Origin: CAWJLE01 sp963843645 | GTDB lineage: Bacteria > Chloroflexota > Anaerolineae > DAOTYC01 | Assembly: GCA_963843645.1 (NCBI GenBank) | Contig: CAWJLE010000003.1 | Coordinates: forward strand, 1-64,000 | Length of the DNA stretch: 64,000 nt | Direction: 5' to 3' | Part shown: one piece after another, positions 35,297-44,268 of the stretch | How the letters are laid out: every line of letters starts with the position of its first letter | How positions within the stretch are numbered: position 1 is the stretch's first letter | Notes under the pieces: generated by a model | Told to the model about the DNA's origin: nothing | Databases searched by the model: none | What the model saw: the letters and a program-made list of their open reading frames with translations, nothing else | Made by a program: the position numbers and the translations under genes

Positions 35297-35325
35297 AGTA
35301 TACGACGACTCAGTTCATTTGTCAA
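35297..35325 (-). promoter_or_regulatory. Promoter upstream of the terminator and ferredoxin
   Basis: TTGACA at 35320-35325, 17 bp spacer, TATACT at 35297-35302, minus strand. Transcripts would pass the hairpin at 35224-35256 before reaching the ferredoxin start at 35147. Confidence 0.7.
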
Positions 35326-35334
35326 TTCTCTTGA

Positions 35335-36656
35335 TCACGCCGATATCTCGGTCTTCGGGGTTCCCCGTCTGGCCCAAAAACATGAGAGACACCGATCCGG
35401 TGACCGATGAATCACTCCAACGGCGGGGTTGAGGTGGGCGCCCTCAGTGGCCTGTGTCGCCAGGCCGCCTGCCTTCGGGCCGATCACCATGGCGACCCAG
35501 ATGCCGACCAGGACGTAGATGCCCGCGGCGGCGCCGAATGCAGCCGCAATCCCCACGAGGCGGCCACCGTAGCGCCCAGCATGGGGCCGAGCGCACGGCC
35601 GGCGGCGTTGAAGGAGTTGCTGATCCCATAGATCGTGCCCTGTTCCGATTCCGGGGCATTACGAGCGAGAATAGCGTTGGCGACGGGCAGCAGGCCGCCC
35701 GTGCAGAGGCCGGTGGCGAAGCTGGCGGCGATGAGCAAGCCGACGGTCGGGCTGACGGCCTGGCCCACGTAGGACAGCGCGGTGCCCAGGCTGGCGATGA
35801 GCAGGACGCGCCGGTAGCCGATCCGGTCCGACATCCGGCCGATGAAGACGGCGGCGAGGGAGCTGGCGACGGCGTTCACCCCGAACACGATGCCGGTGGT
35901 TGTATTGAGCGAGGAGCCCGACGTTTGCAGGCTCTCCACGAACAGCGCGGTGATCGGCTGCGGCGTGGCGGTGCCCATGTAGATGCCGCCCAGGGCCACG
36001 ACCGCGCCCAGCATCGGGAGCGAGCGCACGAGCACCCGCGAGGCATCGCGCAGAGTGCTCTGGCCGGCCCGCGCGGTCGCTCCGGGCTGGAACGTCTCAC
36101 GAATGACGAAATGGACCAGCAAACCGCCGAAGAGCAGGAGAAGGCCGGTCGCCCCGAACGTCCAGCGATAGCCGAGGTGATCGGCGATGAGTCCGCCGAT
36201 CAACGGGCCGACCGTATAGCCAAGGTAGACGGCCATCTGCATCAGGCCAAGCGCGAAGCCGATCTCGGCCTGGGGGGCGAACGACGCGACCAGGGCCACG
36301 AAGGCCGGCACGGTGCCGGTGAGGGCGCCCTCAACGCCGCGCAGCAGGACCAGCTGCGGCGCGCTGACCACGAAGGCCATGGCCGTCACGATGACGGCCC
36401 CGCCAAACGCGGCGCGCTGGACCATCGCCCGCCGGCCGTAGCGGTCGGCGAGCGCGCCCCACAGAGGCGAGGCCACGGCCGCCATGACTCCACCGGCGGT
36501 CAGCTGCAGCCCGGCGTAGAAGGTGACCTGGTTCACGTCGGTGACCCCCAGGTCCCTGATGTAGAAGGGGATATAGGAATACGCAGCGGTGAAGCCGACG
36601 ATACACAGAAATTGGGCGACCAACGCCGCGATGAGGTTCGTCTTCCAGTTTGTCAT
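35335..36656 (-). CDS. Major facilitator superfamily transporter (one frameshift near the C-terminus)
   Basis: A 12-helix MFS permease, drug-efflux-like. The signature GALADRYGRRAMVQ lies between helices 2 and 3, with GRMSDRIGYRRVLL as the matching loop in the second half. The last helix or two (GIAAAFGAAAGIYVLVGIWVAMVIG) are in another frame. The break is at the G run near 35555-35562 (tcgtGGGGattg) and fits one missing G. The true stop in the restored frame is at about 35335, or slightly earlier if the terminal tail is spurious. Substrate unknown. Confidence 0.78.
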
Positions 36657-36764
36657 TCAGGCAACTTTCGGACTATTCCCACAGGAACTGAGCAGCCATT
36701 GTTCATCGAATATTATACATCAAAGTGAGAGGGATGGCACAATCGGTCTGCCGGCGAAGGAGGA

Positions 36765-37088
36765 TTACCGGCGGCGCTTGAGGCCATCCAGAAGGTGGCG
36801 CATCGCAAGCAGGGGATTGCGGCGCAGCATGCGCGGGCCGGAGTAGCGCATGACGGCTGTGACTCTGGTGCGCATGCCCGGCTTGTAGCAGTGCGTCGGG
36901 CACTGAGCGCAGGTGGGTTTGTTCTCCCGGTATCGACAGCGGTCCAGTCGAGCGCCTGCGTACTCCAGAAGCTCGCGGCAATCCGCACACAGCTCGCCCC
37001 GGGTTCCGTGCAGGTCCCGGCAGTAGAGGTGAAGCATCGCCTCCATGGTTCGTTTTTCCCTCGCGGTGCGAACCGATTCAGTGGGCAA
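36765..37088 (-). CDS. YgbA-like / nitrous-oxide-stimulated promoter family protein
   Basis: A Cys-rich small protein with the family core AREKRTMEAMLHLYCRDLHG, CADCRELLEYAGARLDRCRY and KPTCAQCPTHCYKPGMR. The conserved REKRT segment lies upstream of the nearest ATG (37046). I therefore prefer TTG 37088, which has GAAGGG seven bases before it; ATG 37247 is an alternative. In Enterobacteria YgbA is nitrosative-stress induced. The cysteines suggest metal or cluster binding. Function otherwise unknown. Confidence 0.8.
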   Translation of the reverse strand: MPTESVRTAREKRTMEAMLHLYCRDLHGTRGELCADCRELLEYAGARLDRCRYRENKPTCAQCPTHCYKPGMRTRVTAVMRYSGPRMLRRNPLLAMRHLLDGLKRRR

Positions 37089-37288
37089 TGGGTTTTTCCC
37101 TTCAGCGTCGGATGATCGCCCGCTGCTGCAACTCAGACTGCGCCGGACGGACACGCGCGAGCCATCCACTGGCCCATGCGTGCCGCCTGGCGCAGGAGAA
37201 GAAAGTGGCGAAATCAGGGTATTTCTCGCGTCGAGTAACTGCGCCATTCGTCAGCGAATTCGGGCAGCTTCACCCCGTGGGCCACAAC

Positions 37289-38015
37289 TCAGGGCGTAGC
37301 GGTGGGCTCCATGGCCGGCGCGGTCATCGCTGCAACCGGCGTGGCGGTCGCTTCCATGGCCGGCGCAGTCATCGCTGCAACCGGCGTGGCGGTTGCTTCC
37401 ATGGCCGGCGCAGTCATCGCCGCAACCGGCGTGGCGGTCGCTTCCATGGCCGGCGCGGTCATTGCCGGAGCCGGCATCGCGGTCGGCGCCGAGAACGCCG
37501 GTATGCACAGCTTCCAACCGACCCGGATCAGAGACGTATTGGTGATCGTGGCGTAAGTTGAGTCGGTGGCTGCGTGGGCATTCGTGGCGTCGACGATGGC
37601 AGTCACCGCTTCTTTGAGGGTGCGATAAGTCCCCGGTGATGCCGTACTCGGTGGAAGCGATGCTCAGCAGCCGGTCGCCGCTCTTGACCACGTAGTCGGA
37701 CATGCACTCTGGTGCGGCGGCCATCGGGGTGGTTTCCGTCATCATGGCAGTCGCAGCCGGCATCGCGGTGGCTTCGGGCATCATCGCCGTCGCTGCAGGC
37801 ATGGCGGTGGACTCGGGCATCATGGCGGTGGCAGCCGGCATGGCAGTGGCTTCAGGCATCATCGCGGTCGCTTCAGGCATGGCGGTACTTTCAGGCATCA
37901 TCGCCGTGGCCTCCGGCATCATCGCGGTAGGGGCCGGTGTCTGTGCTGAGGAGAGGTTGACGAACAGCACGGACAGCAATGCGAACACGGTTACAACGAT
38001 CAGCACGTTTTTCAT
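37289..38015 (-). CDS. Secreted Ala/Met/Thr-repeat protein with a LysM-like domain (frameshifted)
   Basis: Signal peptide MKNVLIVVTVFALLSVLFVNLSSAQ, then EATAMMPESTAMPAATAM repeats (residues about 28-85). A LysM-like domain follows (YVVKSGDRLLSIASTEYGI ... TYRTLKEAVTAIVDATN ... VGWKLCIP). Then come 4-5 copies of ATPVAAMTAPAMEAT at the C-terminus. The LysM domain is split by a frameshift at the run GGGG (about 37636), fitting one extra G. AAGGAGG precedes ATG 38015. It is probably exported and peptidoglycan- or glycan-binding. The composition (Met-Pro-Ala-Thr) is unusual. Confidence 0.75.
37310..37475. repeat. 45-bp tandem repeats in the LysM protein gene
   Basis: Units beginning at about 37321, 37366 and 37411 share ATCGC(T/C)GCAACCGGCGTGG and GCTTCCATGGCCGGCG with a 45-bp period, encoding 15-residue repeats. 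Confidence 0.8.
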
Positions 38016-38126
38016 GGCGGGGTTCCTCCTTTTGATTCTGGGGCGATTTGGGGTTATCGAGAACGGCTGCCGGCCTGATTGCGGTCCCTCAGGCGAGCTA
38101 ACGCGCTCATCGTCACGAATAGACGA

Positions 38127-38161
38127 ACGCCCGCGGGGCACCTTAACGGTGGGCGGGCGTT
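38127..38161. other. GC-rich hairpin in the long leader of the LysM gene
   Basis: AACGCCCGC pairs with GCGGGCGTT, with an inner CACC/GGTG stem. There is no T run, so it is a structured leader element rather than a clear terminator. Confidence 0.45.
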
Positions 38162-38276
38162 GAAGATGCATCGTATCGAAACCTGATCGTACCTCCAGGC
38201 CCTCAATTCTGCCTGGCCGGACTGCTTGGCGCCCCGAGCGAAGAAACTCGTCAGGCGCACACCGATATCTGCCAAT

Positions 38277-38306
38277 ATTATATCATGAGAATTGATGCGG
38301 TGTCAA
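38277..38306 (-). promoter_or_regulatory. Promoter, probably of the LysM protein gene
   Basis: TTGACA at 38301-38306, 18 bp spacer, TATAAT at 38277-38282, minus strand. The start codon is about 255 bp downstream, leaving a long leader. Confidence 0.7.
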
Positions 38307-38325
38307 TTCATTCTTGGTTGCCGGG

Positions 38326-38835
38326 TCAGAACGGCAGCCCTTTAACGCCCTGCACACCTTTCAGGGCTGAGATCTCACCGGCGTGGAACGTGACGTGCAC
38401 GGCCAGCGTGGCGAGCACGTCCGCCACCGACCGCGGCCGGCCGGCGAAATCCACGGTGCGGTCGAGTTCCTGCGGAGTGAGCCGGCTCAGGTACTCTTCG
38501 GTGGCCGCGCGCACGGCGCTCTGGTAATCCAGCGCCGGCCCGAGCGGCACCGCCTGGTGTATGGCCTCGTCCCAGTTGCCGCTGCGGCCGGGGAGCTGCG
38601 CCAAGCCGATCTTCTCTCCCCAATTTCCCGTCTCGTAGATGCGGGGCTTACCCTGGAAATAGGTCTGAACGAACAGGTCCTCGCCGCCGACGTAGTGCAT
38701 GAAACTGGCCCGGATTGGATTGGCCGTGCCGGGCGGGGTCCAGTTGAATTGCTCCTCGGTGGTGCTGTCCATCGCGGCGTCGCACAGCCGGCGCGCGCTG
38801 GCAATCTGTCTCTGAATGTAGTCGACAACTTCCAT
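38326..38835 (-). CDS. DinB-superfamily protein
   Basis: A 169-residue four-helix-bundle DinB/YfiT-like protein. The family pattern is visible: N-terminal helix with MEVVDYIQRQIASARRLCDAAM, a central HYVGGEDLFVQ, and C-terminal LATLAVHVTFHAGEISALKG, supplying His residues typical of the metal-binding triad (H in SFMHYV, H in AVHVTFH). Members include thiol transferases and hydrolases. The specific reaction is unknown. Confidence 0.8.
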   Translation of the reverse strand: MEVVDYIQRQIASARRLCDAAMDSTTEEQFNWTPPGTANPIRASFMHYVGGEDLFVQTYFQGKPRIYETGNWGEKIGLAQLPGRSGNWDEAIHQAVPLGPALDYQSAVRAATEEYLSRLTPQELDRTVDFAGRPRSVADVLATLAVHVTFHAGEISALKGVQGVKGLPF

Positions 38836-39008
38836 GTCTGCAAGCTCCTTTCGTCGAGAATCCCCGACACAATCGTTCTCCAGATTTCACTACTTGTTTG
38901 CCCGCTGCGAGACTCGGCCGCGAAGTAGGAATCGCTTCGCGGCCGCTCGTGACGTCGCTGGATGCTCCGTTTCGGGTTCAGAATCGCCCGAATAGGGTGA
39001 CCAGACCG

Positions 39009-39374
39009 TCAATACTCAGCCGCGTCGGCCTCTTTCTTCGTCTTGTGAACGGTCCCGACGGGATGATGTGGCGGCGAATAGGCCGTAATGATCTTGAGGT
39101 CTTCCTGGCCGTTGTTCACGAAATTGTGTTTCGTGCCGGCTGCGACCAGCACCAGATCGCCGGCCTCGTACGGACTCGACTTGCCGTCCAGGATCACCGC
39201 GCCACGTCCCTGTACCAGGTAGAGAACCTGGTCGGTATCCGGATGGACCTCCTCGCCGATCTCACCTCCAGGCGGGATGCTCATGATCACCACCTGAGTG
39301 TATTCGCCGGTATCGAGCACTCTCCGGAAGAACGTATTGTCGATCGCCTGTTTTCGAATGTTTTTCGTAATCAT
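39009..39374 (-). CDS. Single-domain cupin protein
   Basis: A 121-residue cupin. Motif 1 is PPGGEIGEEVHPDTDQVLYLVQGRG (Glu and His ligands; one histidine replaced relative to G-x5-H-x-H-x3-E). Motif 2 is GDLVLVAAGTKHNFVNNG. It is likely a metal-dependent isomerase, dioxygenase or sensor domain. An extended -10 promoter lies about 100 bp upstream. Confidence 0.85.
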   Translation of the reverse strand: MITKNIRKQAIDNTFFRRVLDTGEYTQVVIMSIPPGGEIGEEVHPDTDQVLYLVQGRGAVILDGKSSPYEAGDLVLVAAGTKHNFVNNGQEDLKIITAYSPPHHPVGTVHKTKKEADAAEY

Positions 39375-39471
39375 TGCTGCGATGTCTCCTCTCTGCCACG
39401 ATCGTTCCTGCCGCGGACGATTGGGCTCGCATCTTCCAGGCGCCGGTGCGGCCGCGCCTCATCCAGCAATG

Positions 39472-39477
39472 ATTATA
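39472..39477 (-). promoter_or_regulatory. Extended -10 element upstream of the cupin gene
   Basis: TGGTATAAT on the minus strand is an extended -10 (TGnTATAAT). No good -35 is seen, which is compatible with extended -10 promoters. Confidence 0.45.
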
Positions 39478-39766
39478 CCACCAGGGTCCAACGTCGCGAC
39501 CGGGCAGGCCACTCTGAACAGTCCTCGTGCATTGCCGATTGGTTCCGGTAGGTCGACAGGAGCGCGACGATATCGCGGGCTCGGCCACTCTGGCCCAATT
39601 CCTTCATTTGGCTCAGGTAGCCCGCGGCCCGGTCCTGGAAACGGTGGACGAGCCTCGGTCGGGATGGATCGAGCTTTCCGTTACACGGCACAGCGCTGAC
39701 AAATGGAGAGTGCCTGCTCAAATGCCACTGGCATTTGAGCAGGCCACTCCGTGCTGCATCGCTGTC
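39478..39766. other. Gap between cupin and aldehyde dehydrogenase genes
   Basis: I see no supported gene here. It holds a long hairpin (39709-39750) just after the aldehyde dehydrogenase stop. Confidence 0.5.
39709..39750. other. Long near-perfect hairpin 3' of the aldehyde dehydrogenase gene
   Basis: CCTGCTCAAATGCCA and TGGCATTTGAGCAGG pair around a single base, extended by GAGTG/CACTC. No T run follows. It may be an mRNA-stabilising 3' structure or a small palindromic repeat. Confidence 0.65.
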
Positions 39767-41218
39767 TTACTGGACCTTGTCGTCGTACTGGACGTACATG
39801 ACGTGCGTCTGCAGGTATTCGTCGACGCCGTGGTCGCCGTCGGCGCCGCCGATGCCGGATTTACGCCAGCCGGCGTGGAACCCTTGCTTGGCTTCGCCGT
39901 GGCCCCGATTGATGTAGGTCTCGCCGAACTTGATCTCGTGGGCCGCCCGCAGAGCCACGTTCATGTTGTTGGTGAATATCGAGGATGCCAGGCCGAACTC
40001 ACAGTCGTTCGCGTACTCAATGGCCTCATCCAGAGTCTTGAAAGTGGTTATGGGGAGCACCGGCCCGAAGATCTCATCGTGCATGATTGCCATGTCGTGG
40101 CAGCAGTTCGTGAGGACGGTGGGCGGATAGTAGTAGCCCTTTTTCACGTCGGGCCTTTCGCCGCCGAGAGCTATCTTGGCGCCGGCGGCCACGGCTCCCG
40201 CCACCGCGGCCTCGACGGATGCGCGCTGTGCCGCGCTCACCAGCGGGCCCATGACGACGGTCTCGTCTTCCAGCGCGTTGCCGAAGGTGGCCGTCTTCAT
40301 CTGCTCGATGACCTTGGCGGTGAACGCCTCGGCCACGGACTCGTGAACGTAGACGCGCTCCGCGCAGTTGCAGATCTGCCCGGTGTTGATCACGCGGGAA
40401 TCCCGCACGCACTTCGCCGCAAGGTCGAGGTCCGCATCCGGCATGATGATGACCGGGGCCTTGCCGCCCAGCTCGAGGGAGACCTTCGTCAGGTTGGGGG
40501 CCGCGGCCGCCATGATGACACTGCCGGCGGGGACGCTGCCGGTCATGCTGATGAGACCGATCTTCGGACTGGAGCAGAGCGCGTTGCCGACGACGGAGCC
40601 GGAGCCCATCACGACGTTGAAGACGCCCTTGGGCAGGCTGCTTTTGGCGACCAGCTTGGCAAACTCGAACGCGTTGTTCGGGGTCTCGGAACTGGGCTTG
40701 ATGACGATGGTGTTGCCGGTCACCAGCGCCGGGGCCAACTTCCTGAAGATGAGGAAGAACGGGTAGTTCCAGGGAAGGATGCCCGCGACCACGCCATAGG
40801 GTTCCTTGAACACGAAGATGTTTTCCGTCGGGTTGTCGCTCTGGAGGATCTCGCCTTTGTAGTGATACGCGAAATCGGCCATGTAGTGCAGGTACTCAAC
40901 GGCGAAACCGACTTCGAAGCGGCTCGTTGCCAGGGCTTTGCCCTGCTCCTCCGAAACGCAGCGGGCCAGCATCTCGAAGTTGTCCTGGATCATGTCCGCG
41001 ATCTCGATCAGGTATTTGCCGCGGGCAGGAGCGGAAACCTTCGCCCACGTCTTCTGCGCGGCCTCGGCCGCCAGAATCGCGCTTTCGACCTCTTCTGTTG
41101 TGGCGCAGGGAACTCGGGAGCACACTTCTTCAGTGGCGGGGTTGACGACCTCGATGAACTTCCTGTCGCCGCCGTTCGGTACGAATTGCCCGTCGATGAA
41201 CAACTGATACTCTTTCAT
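39767..41218 (-). CDS. aldA: Aldehyde dehydrogenase, lactaldehyde/glycolaldehyde (AldA) type
   Basis: An NAD-dependent aldehyde dehydrogenase, 483 residues. Key elements are PWNYPFFLIFRKLAPAL, the substrate lysine in IKPSSETP, the catalytic glutamate in SLELGGKAP and the catalytic cysteine in NTGQICNCAERVYV. The C-terminus (EAKQGFHAGWRKSGIGGADG, then EYLQTHVMYVQY) is characteristic of the AldA lactaldehyde dehydrogenase group, which oxidises L-lactaldehyde to lactate. That product would feed the 2-hydroxyacid enzymes at 5-12 kb, but the link is inference. AAAGGAG precedes ATG 41218. An inverted repeat around the -35 region suggests regulation. Confidence 0.85.
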   Translation of the reverse strand: MKEYQLFIDGQFVPNGGDRKFIEVVNPATEEVCSRVPCATTEEVESAILAAEAAQKTWAKVSAPARGKYLIEIADMIQDNFEMLARCVSEEQGKALATSRFEVGFAVEYLHYMADFAYHYKGEILQSDNPTENIFVFKEPYGVVAGILPWNYPFFLIFRKLAPALVTGNTIVIKPSSETPNNAFEFAKLVAKSSLPKGVFNVVMGSGSVVGNALCSSPKIGLISMTGSVPAGSVIMAAAAPNLTKVSLELGGKAPVIIMPDADLDLAAKCVRDSRVINTGQICNCAERVYVHESVAEAFTAKVIEQMKTATFGNALEDETVVMGPLVSAAQRASVEAAVAGAVAAGAKIALGGERPDVKKGYYYPPTVLTNCCHDMAIMHDEIFGPVLPITTFKTLDEAIEYANDCEFGLASSIFTNNMNVALRAAHEIKFGETYINRGHGEAKQGFHAGWRKSGIGGADGDHGVDEYLQTHVMYVQYDDKVQ

Positions 41219-41378
41219 GGCGTATCTCCTTTGATTGAATTCAACGCTGCCTCAGCCGCGAGGCAACAGCGATCCCTCGCAACAACCCAGTATTCTGTGA
41301 GAACCCAGCTTCCGAGAGCGCCTGAAGCCATGCCGTCAGAGGGGACCATTGCAGTGCGCATCTCTAGAACACACCGGC

Positions 41379-41398
41379 TGCGGTTGTTGTCAACCGCA
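41379..41398. promoter_or_regulatory. Operator candidate TGCGGTTG-N4-CAACCGCA upstream of aldA
   Basis: An 8+4+8 perfect inverted repeat. TTGACA on the minus strand (41388-41393) lies within it, about 170 bp before aldA. A matching -10 is only weak (GTTCTA/TTCTAG region). Confidence 0.45.
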
Positions 41399-41399
41399 T

Positions 41400-42090
41400 C
41401 CGTTCTTCCAACTAAAGCATGCCTCGGCGCATTGGCATCCCTCCTAATCCGGAACCGTACGCAGCTCAAATCACAATGGATGTGACTGCGACCATAATGA
41501 GCCGTGCCAAACACAGGGGGCCGCCGTCCGAGAGCGATGGACACACGGCATTGGAAAGCCGCCCCAATGAAAAATGGCGTCTCATGGGGAGACGCCATCG
41601 CATGTCACAGCCACGCCGCACAGTTCACGCGGGACGTGCGAGCGCAGCGAGTGCAGCTTCCGTGCAAAAAAGCGTCTCCTAATCCACATAGAGGAGACGC
41701 CCACTCGTAGCACAAACCACGCCCGGCCCATGTGAACGTACAGGCCAGATGCCCAAGCTCCAATAAAAGGCGCCTCGAAGGAGGCGTCGCTTGGGGCAAA
41801 CGCTGATGGATCTCCTTTTCAAACACGGGAGGCACAACCGTTTCCAGTGGTACCCAATGGTCCCTGTCCCATAGACTGCCATAGTCGTTAGGTGACGGAA
41901 CTCGGAGATATTCATTTGTGAACGACGAACTGAAGTATAACGAGTCATCCAAACAAAGTCAAATGCTCTCGGCTGGGAGAGTGTGCGCGCCGGCAGGTCA
42001 AGCCAGGCCGACCAAAATAGGCTTATTTGAGCATGCTGGAGCATGATTTGTGTTGTTAGCCTGGGGCTTGCAGCCCCGGGACTGCCCAAG
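41400..42090. other. Gene-poor region with several hairpins
   Basis: I find no gene I can support. Hairpins occur at about 41574-41598 (ATGGCGTCTC / GAGACGCCAT), 41669-41700 (GCGTCTCC / GGAGACGC) and 41777-41795 (AGGCGCCTC / GAGGCGTC), all built on a GAGACGCC core. A minus-strand frame at 41605-41952 (MDDSLYFSSSFTNEYLRVP...) and a second at 41679-42089 are open, but resemble nothing I know. Confidence 0.4.
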
Positions 42091-42095
42091 TGCGA

Positions 42096-42135
42096 ATAAG
42101 CATCGCCCGGGCCATGTCGATAGCCCGGGCGATGC
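42096..42135 (-). terminator. Terminator of the VOC gene
   Basis: A perfect 13-bp stem (GCATCGCCCGGGC / GCCCGGGCGATGC) with a 10-base loop, followed on the minus strand by TTATTCG, 24 bp after the stop. Confidence 0.7.
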
Positions 42136-42158
42136 CACTCCCGCTGCCGGCGTCGACC

Positions 42159-42608
42159 CTAAGGCTGCGCCTGGCGCATCATCTCGCGGCCGCGCCGCTC
42201 CGCCTCCTCAGGCGAGACGTCCTCGATGTGCTTCGCAATCCACCACACGTTGCCGAATGGATCGGTCACCGACCCGGCGCGATCGCCCCAGAACTGGTCG
42301 GCCAGCTCCTGCATGGGCTTCGCACCCAGCTTCAGCGCGCGAGAATAGGCCTCGTCGACGTCCTCAATGTAGACGAAGAGCCCTGCGCGCGTCGGCTCCC
42401 AGTCGCCCATCACATCGGACAGCATGATGCGCGAGTCGCCGATCTTGACCACCGCGTGCATGATCTTGCCGTCCGGGGTCATGAAGCGGCGGCCGTCCTC
42501 TGTAGCGCCGAAGACGTGCTTCACAAAGTCGATGAACTTGTCCGCGTTCCTGACGGCAATGCTTGGAGTCACACTGTGACTGCCCTCAGGGATTGCCTTA
42601 ACTGCCAT
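42159..42608 (-). CDS. VOC-superfamily (glyoxalase/PhnB-like) protein
   Basis: A 149-residue vicinal-oxygen-chelate protein of the PhnB/YdcJ-like group. It has SVTPSIAVRNADKFIDFVKHVFGATE, HAVVKIGDSRIMLSD and GDRAGSVTDPFGNVWWIAKHIEDVSPEE, the last being typical of the group. Metal ligands would come from His and Glu on the two beta-alpha-beta modules. It is usually annotated as glyoxalase/bleomycin-resistance-like; the substrate is unknown. Strong terminator downstream. Confidence 0.87.
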   Translation of the reverse strand: MAVKAIPEGSHSVTPSIAVRNADKFIDFVKHVFGATEDGRRFMTPDGKIMHAVVKIGDSRIMLSDVMGDWEPTRAGLFVYIEDVDEAYSRALKLGAKPMQELADQFWGDRAGSVTDPFGNVWWIAKHIEDVSPEEAERRGREMMRQAQP

Positions 42609-42985
42609 AGTAGTTTACCTCGCTTTCTGATTTCATGGAGGCCCGAGGCGGTGCACCGTGGCATCTGCGGTAGCGTGAAACGGATGCACCTGGTGCCGGT
42701 ACGATTGTGCCAGAAGACTACGAGACCATTAATAGCCGGGCTCCGAGCCCCAAACCTCATCCTAGCATGGGAGGCAGCCTCGAGCCATGATCGCGGTCAT
42801 AGACGGGACGTAGTCTTCCGCACGGAGGAAATGGAGATCCGGGGGACTTTCGCACGAGCGCTAATGTCGCTCGTGCCAACTGATACATCCTGTGGCTGAT
42901 GCGAGGGGCCGCTGCAGTCGCGCGAATTCCGCAATCAGGAACAGGGCGGGGCTTTCGTCTATTCGGCTGTGGCGGATTCAGGCCG
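42609..42985. other. Non-coding gap
   Basis: I see no supported gene or clear regulatory element between the VOC gene and the end of the NapH-like gene. Confidence 0.45.
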
Positions 42986-44188
42986 TCACGGCGATTCCGG
43001 GGCCGGCTTCCCCGATTCCTGGAGATACTTGGCGACGGTCTCTCGTACCAATTCGACCTCAAAACCGGGGACGACCGCTTCGAGATCCTTCAGCGCGGTC
43101 TGGGGATCCTGCTCGGCCGGGATCGCAAGTCGTTCGTACAGCGGCGCCAGTGGAACGCCGTATGTTTCGGATACCTGGGCCAGGGTCATCCAGCCCTTGA
43201 TACCGGTCGGATCAGCCTTGCCGGACTCGTCCACCATGATCTGGTCTTTGCCCGTGGTAGACCAGTAACCCATGACCTGGGCCAGGTTGCTCGTACCCAA
43301 CAGGACCGCGATGACGACCACGGGAACCACGTACCTGTGCAGGACCCGTCCGCGTGGCAGCAGAGCGCCGATCTGCAAAGCCCCGGGCTTGGGGCAAGAT
43401 TCGACGCAGTCGAGGCAGCCAATGCAGTTCGCTCCCGTCCTGATGGTCTTGTCCACCGGCAGCCTCGCGGGGCAGACCCGGGCGCACTTCCCACAGTCGA
43501 TGCACACAGCGGGATCGCGCTGGATCTTGAGCAGACTCAGCCTCTGGACCACGCTGATCAGCCCTCCCAGCGGGCATAGATAGCGACACCAGAACCGGCG
43601 AATGAACAGGGAAGCCACAACAACCACGACTGTGACCGTGTAAGCGGTCCATTGAGTGATCGGATCGAACTCGAATAGCCAGCCCAGCCCGAAGAAGGTC
43701 CGGTAGGGATCGAAATCGGCGAACCACAGTCGGACAGTGGCAATGGTTCCATAGATGATGCCCAGCAGAACCAGAAAGCGTCCATACTGCAGCCAGCGGT
43801 CGACGGTGACGGGGAGGGTGATGCGGGACAACTTGAGGCGACGGCTGATACCCTCCGTGAGGTCCTGCAGCGCACCCAACGGACAGACCCAGCCGCAGAA
43901 CGACCCGCCGGCCAGGGCAGCGCCGACGACCAAGCCGATCAACAGCACGAAATTGGACAGATGGGTTTTGGGAACGTACAAGCCTTGCGATACGTAACGC
44001 CACATCGTCTCTATTCCACCGAAGGGACACAATGCATCGATGGAGGGGATCGTCGTCGTGGCTTCGTTGGCCAGGTTGTGCTGCAGGCTCAAGGAGAGAA
44101 TGTAGAGCGCAAAGCCCCCCTGACTGACGTACCTCAGGACTCGTGTGATCGGCCAGCGTCGCTTTTTGGACGACGATCTGTCAGGCAT
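42986..44188 (-). CDS. NapH/CcoG-like membrane [4Fe-4S] protein
   Basis: A ~400-residue polytopic membrane protein with two C-x3-CP motifs on membrane loops (FCGWVCPLGALQD; WCRYLCPLGGL). These are followed by two soluble [4Fe-4S] motifs (CIDCGKCARVCP; CIGCLDCVESCP), the layout of NapH/NosR/RdxA-type quinol-linked electron carriers. A final membrane helix (YVVPVVVIAVLLG) and a ~90-residue C-terminal region follow (GWMTLAQVSETYGVPLAPLYERLAIP). I chose ATG 44188 with AAGGAG upstream. It may deliver electrons from menaquinol to a periplasmic or extracellular reductase; no partner gene is adjacent. Confidence 0.82.
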   Translation of the reverse strand: MPDRSSSKKRRWPITRVLRYVSQGGFALYILSLSLQHNLANEATTTIPSIDALCPFGGIETMWRYVSQGLYVPKTHLSNFVLLIGLVVGAALAGGSFCGWVCPLGALQDLTEGISRRLKLSRITLPVTVDRWLQYGRFLVLLGIIYGTIATVRLWFADFDPYRTFFGLGWLFEFDPITQWTAYTVTVVVVVASLFIRRFWCRYLCPLGGLISVVQRLSLLKIQRDPAVCIDCGKCARVCPARLPVDKTIRTGANCIGCLDCVESCPKPGALQIGALLPRGRVLHRYVVPVVVIAVLLGTSNLAQVMGYWSTTGKDQIMVDESGKADPTGIKGWMTLAQVSETYGVPLAPLYERLAIPAEQDPQTALKDLEAVVPGFEVELVRETVAKYLQESGKPAPESP

Positions 44189-44239
44189 GGGCTCGTGTTC
44201 TCCTTCGCCGTGAGGTGGTGGGGTGCTCGATCGCGTCGG

Positions 44240-44268
44240 AGTATAGCAGCAGACTCTAACCGCCACAA
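44240..44268 (-). promoter_or_regulatory. Possible promoter of the NapH-like gene
   Basis: TATACT at 44240-44245, with a poor -35 (TTGTGG, 44263-44268) at 17 bp, about 50 bp before the ATG. Confidence 0.4.

Noticed and set aside
39473..39721. An 82-residue minus-strand open frame between cupin and aldA
   Set aside because: No ribosome-binding site, no recognisable domain, and it overlaps the 3' hairpin of aldA.
39527..41485. A 652-residue plus-strand open frame opposite aldA
   Set aside because: Antisense shadow of the aldehyde dehydrogenase.
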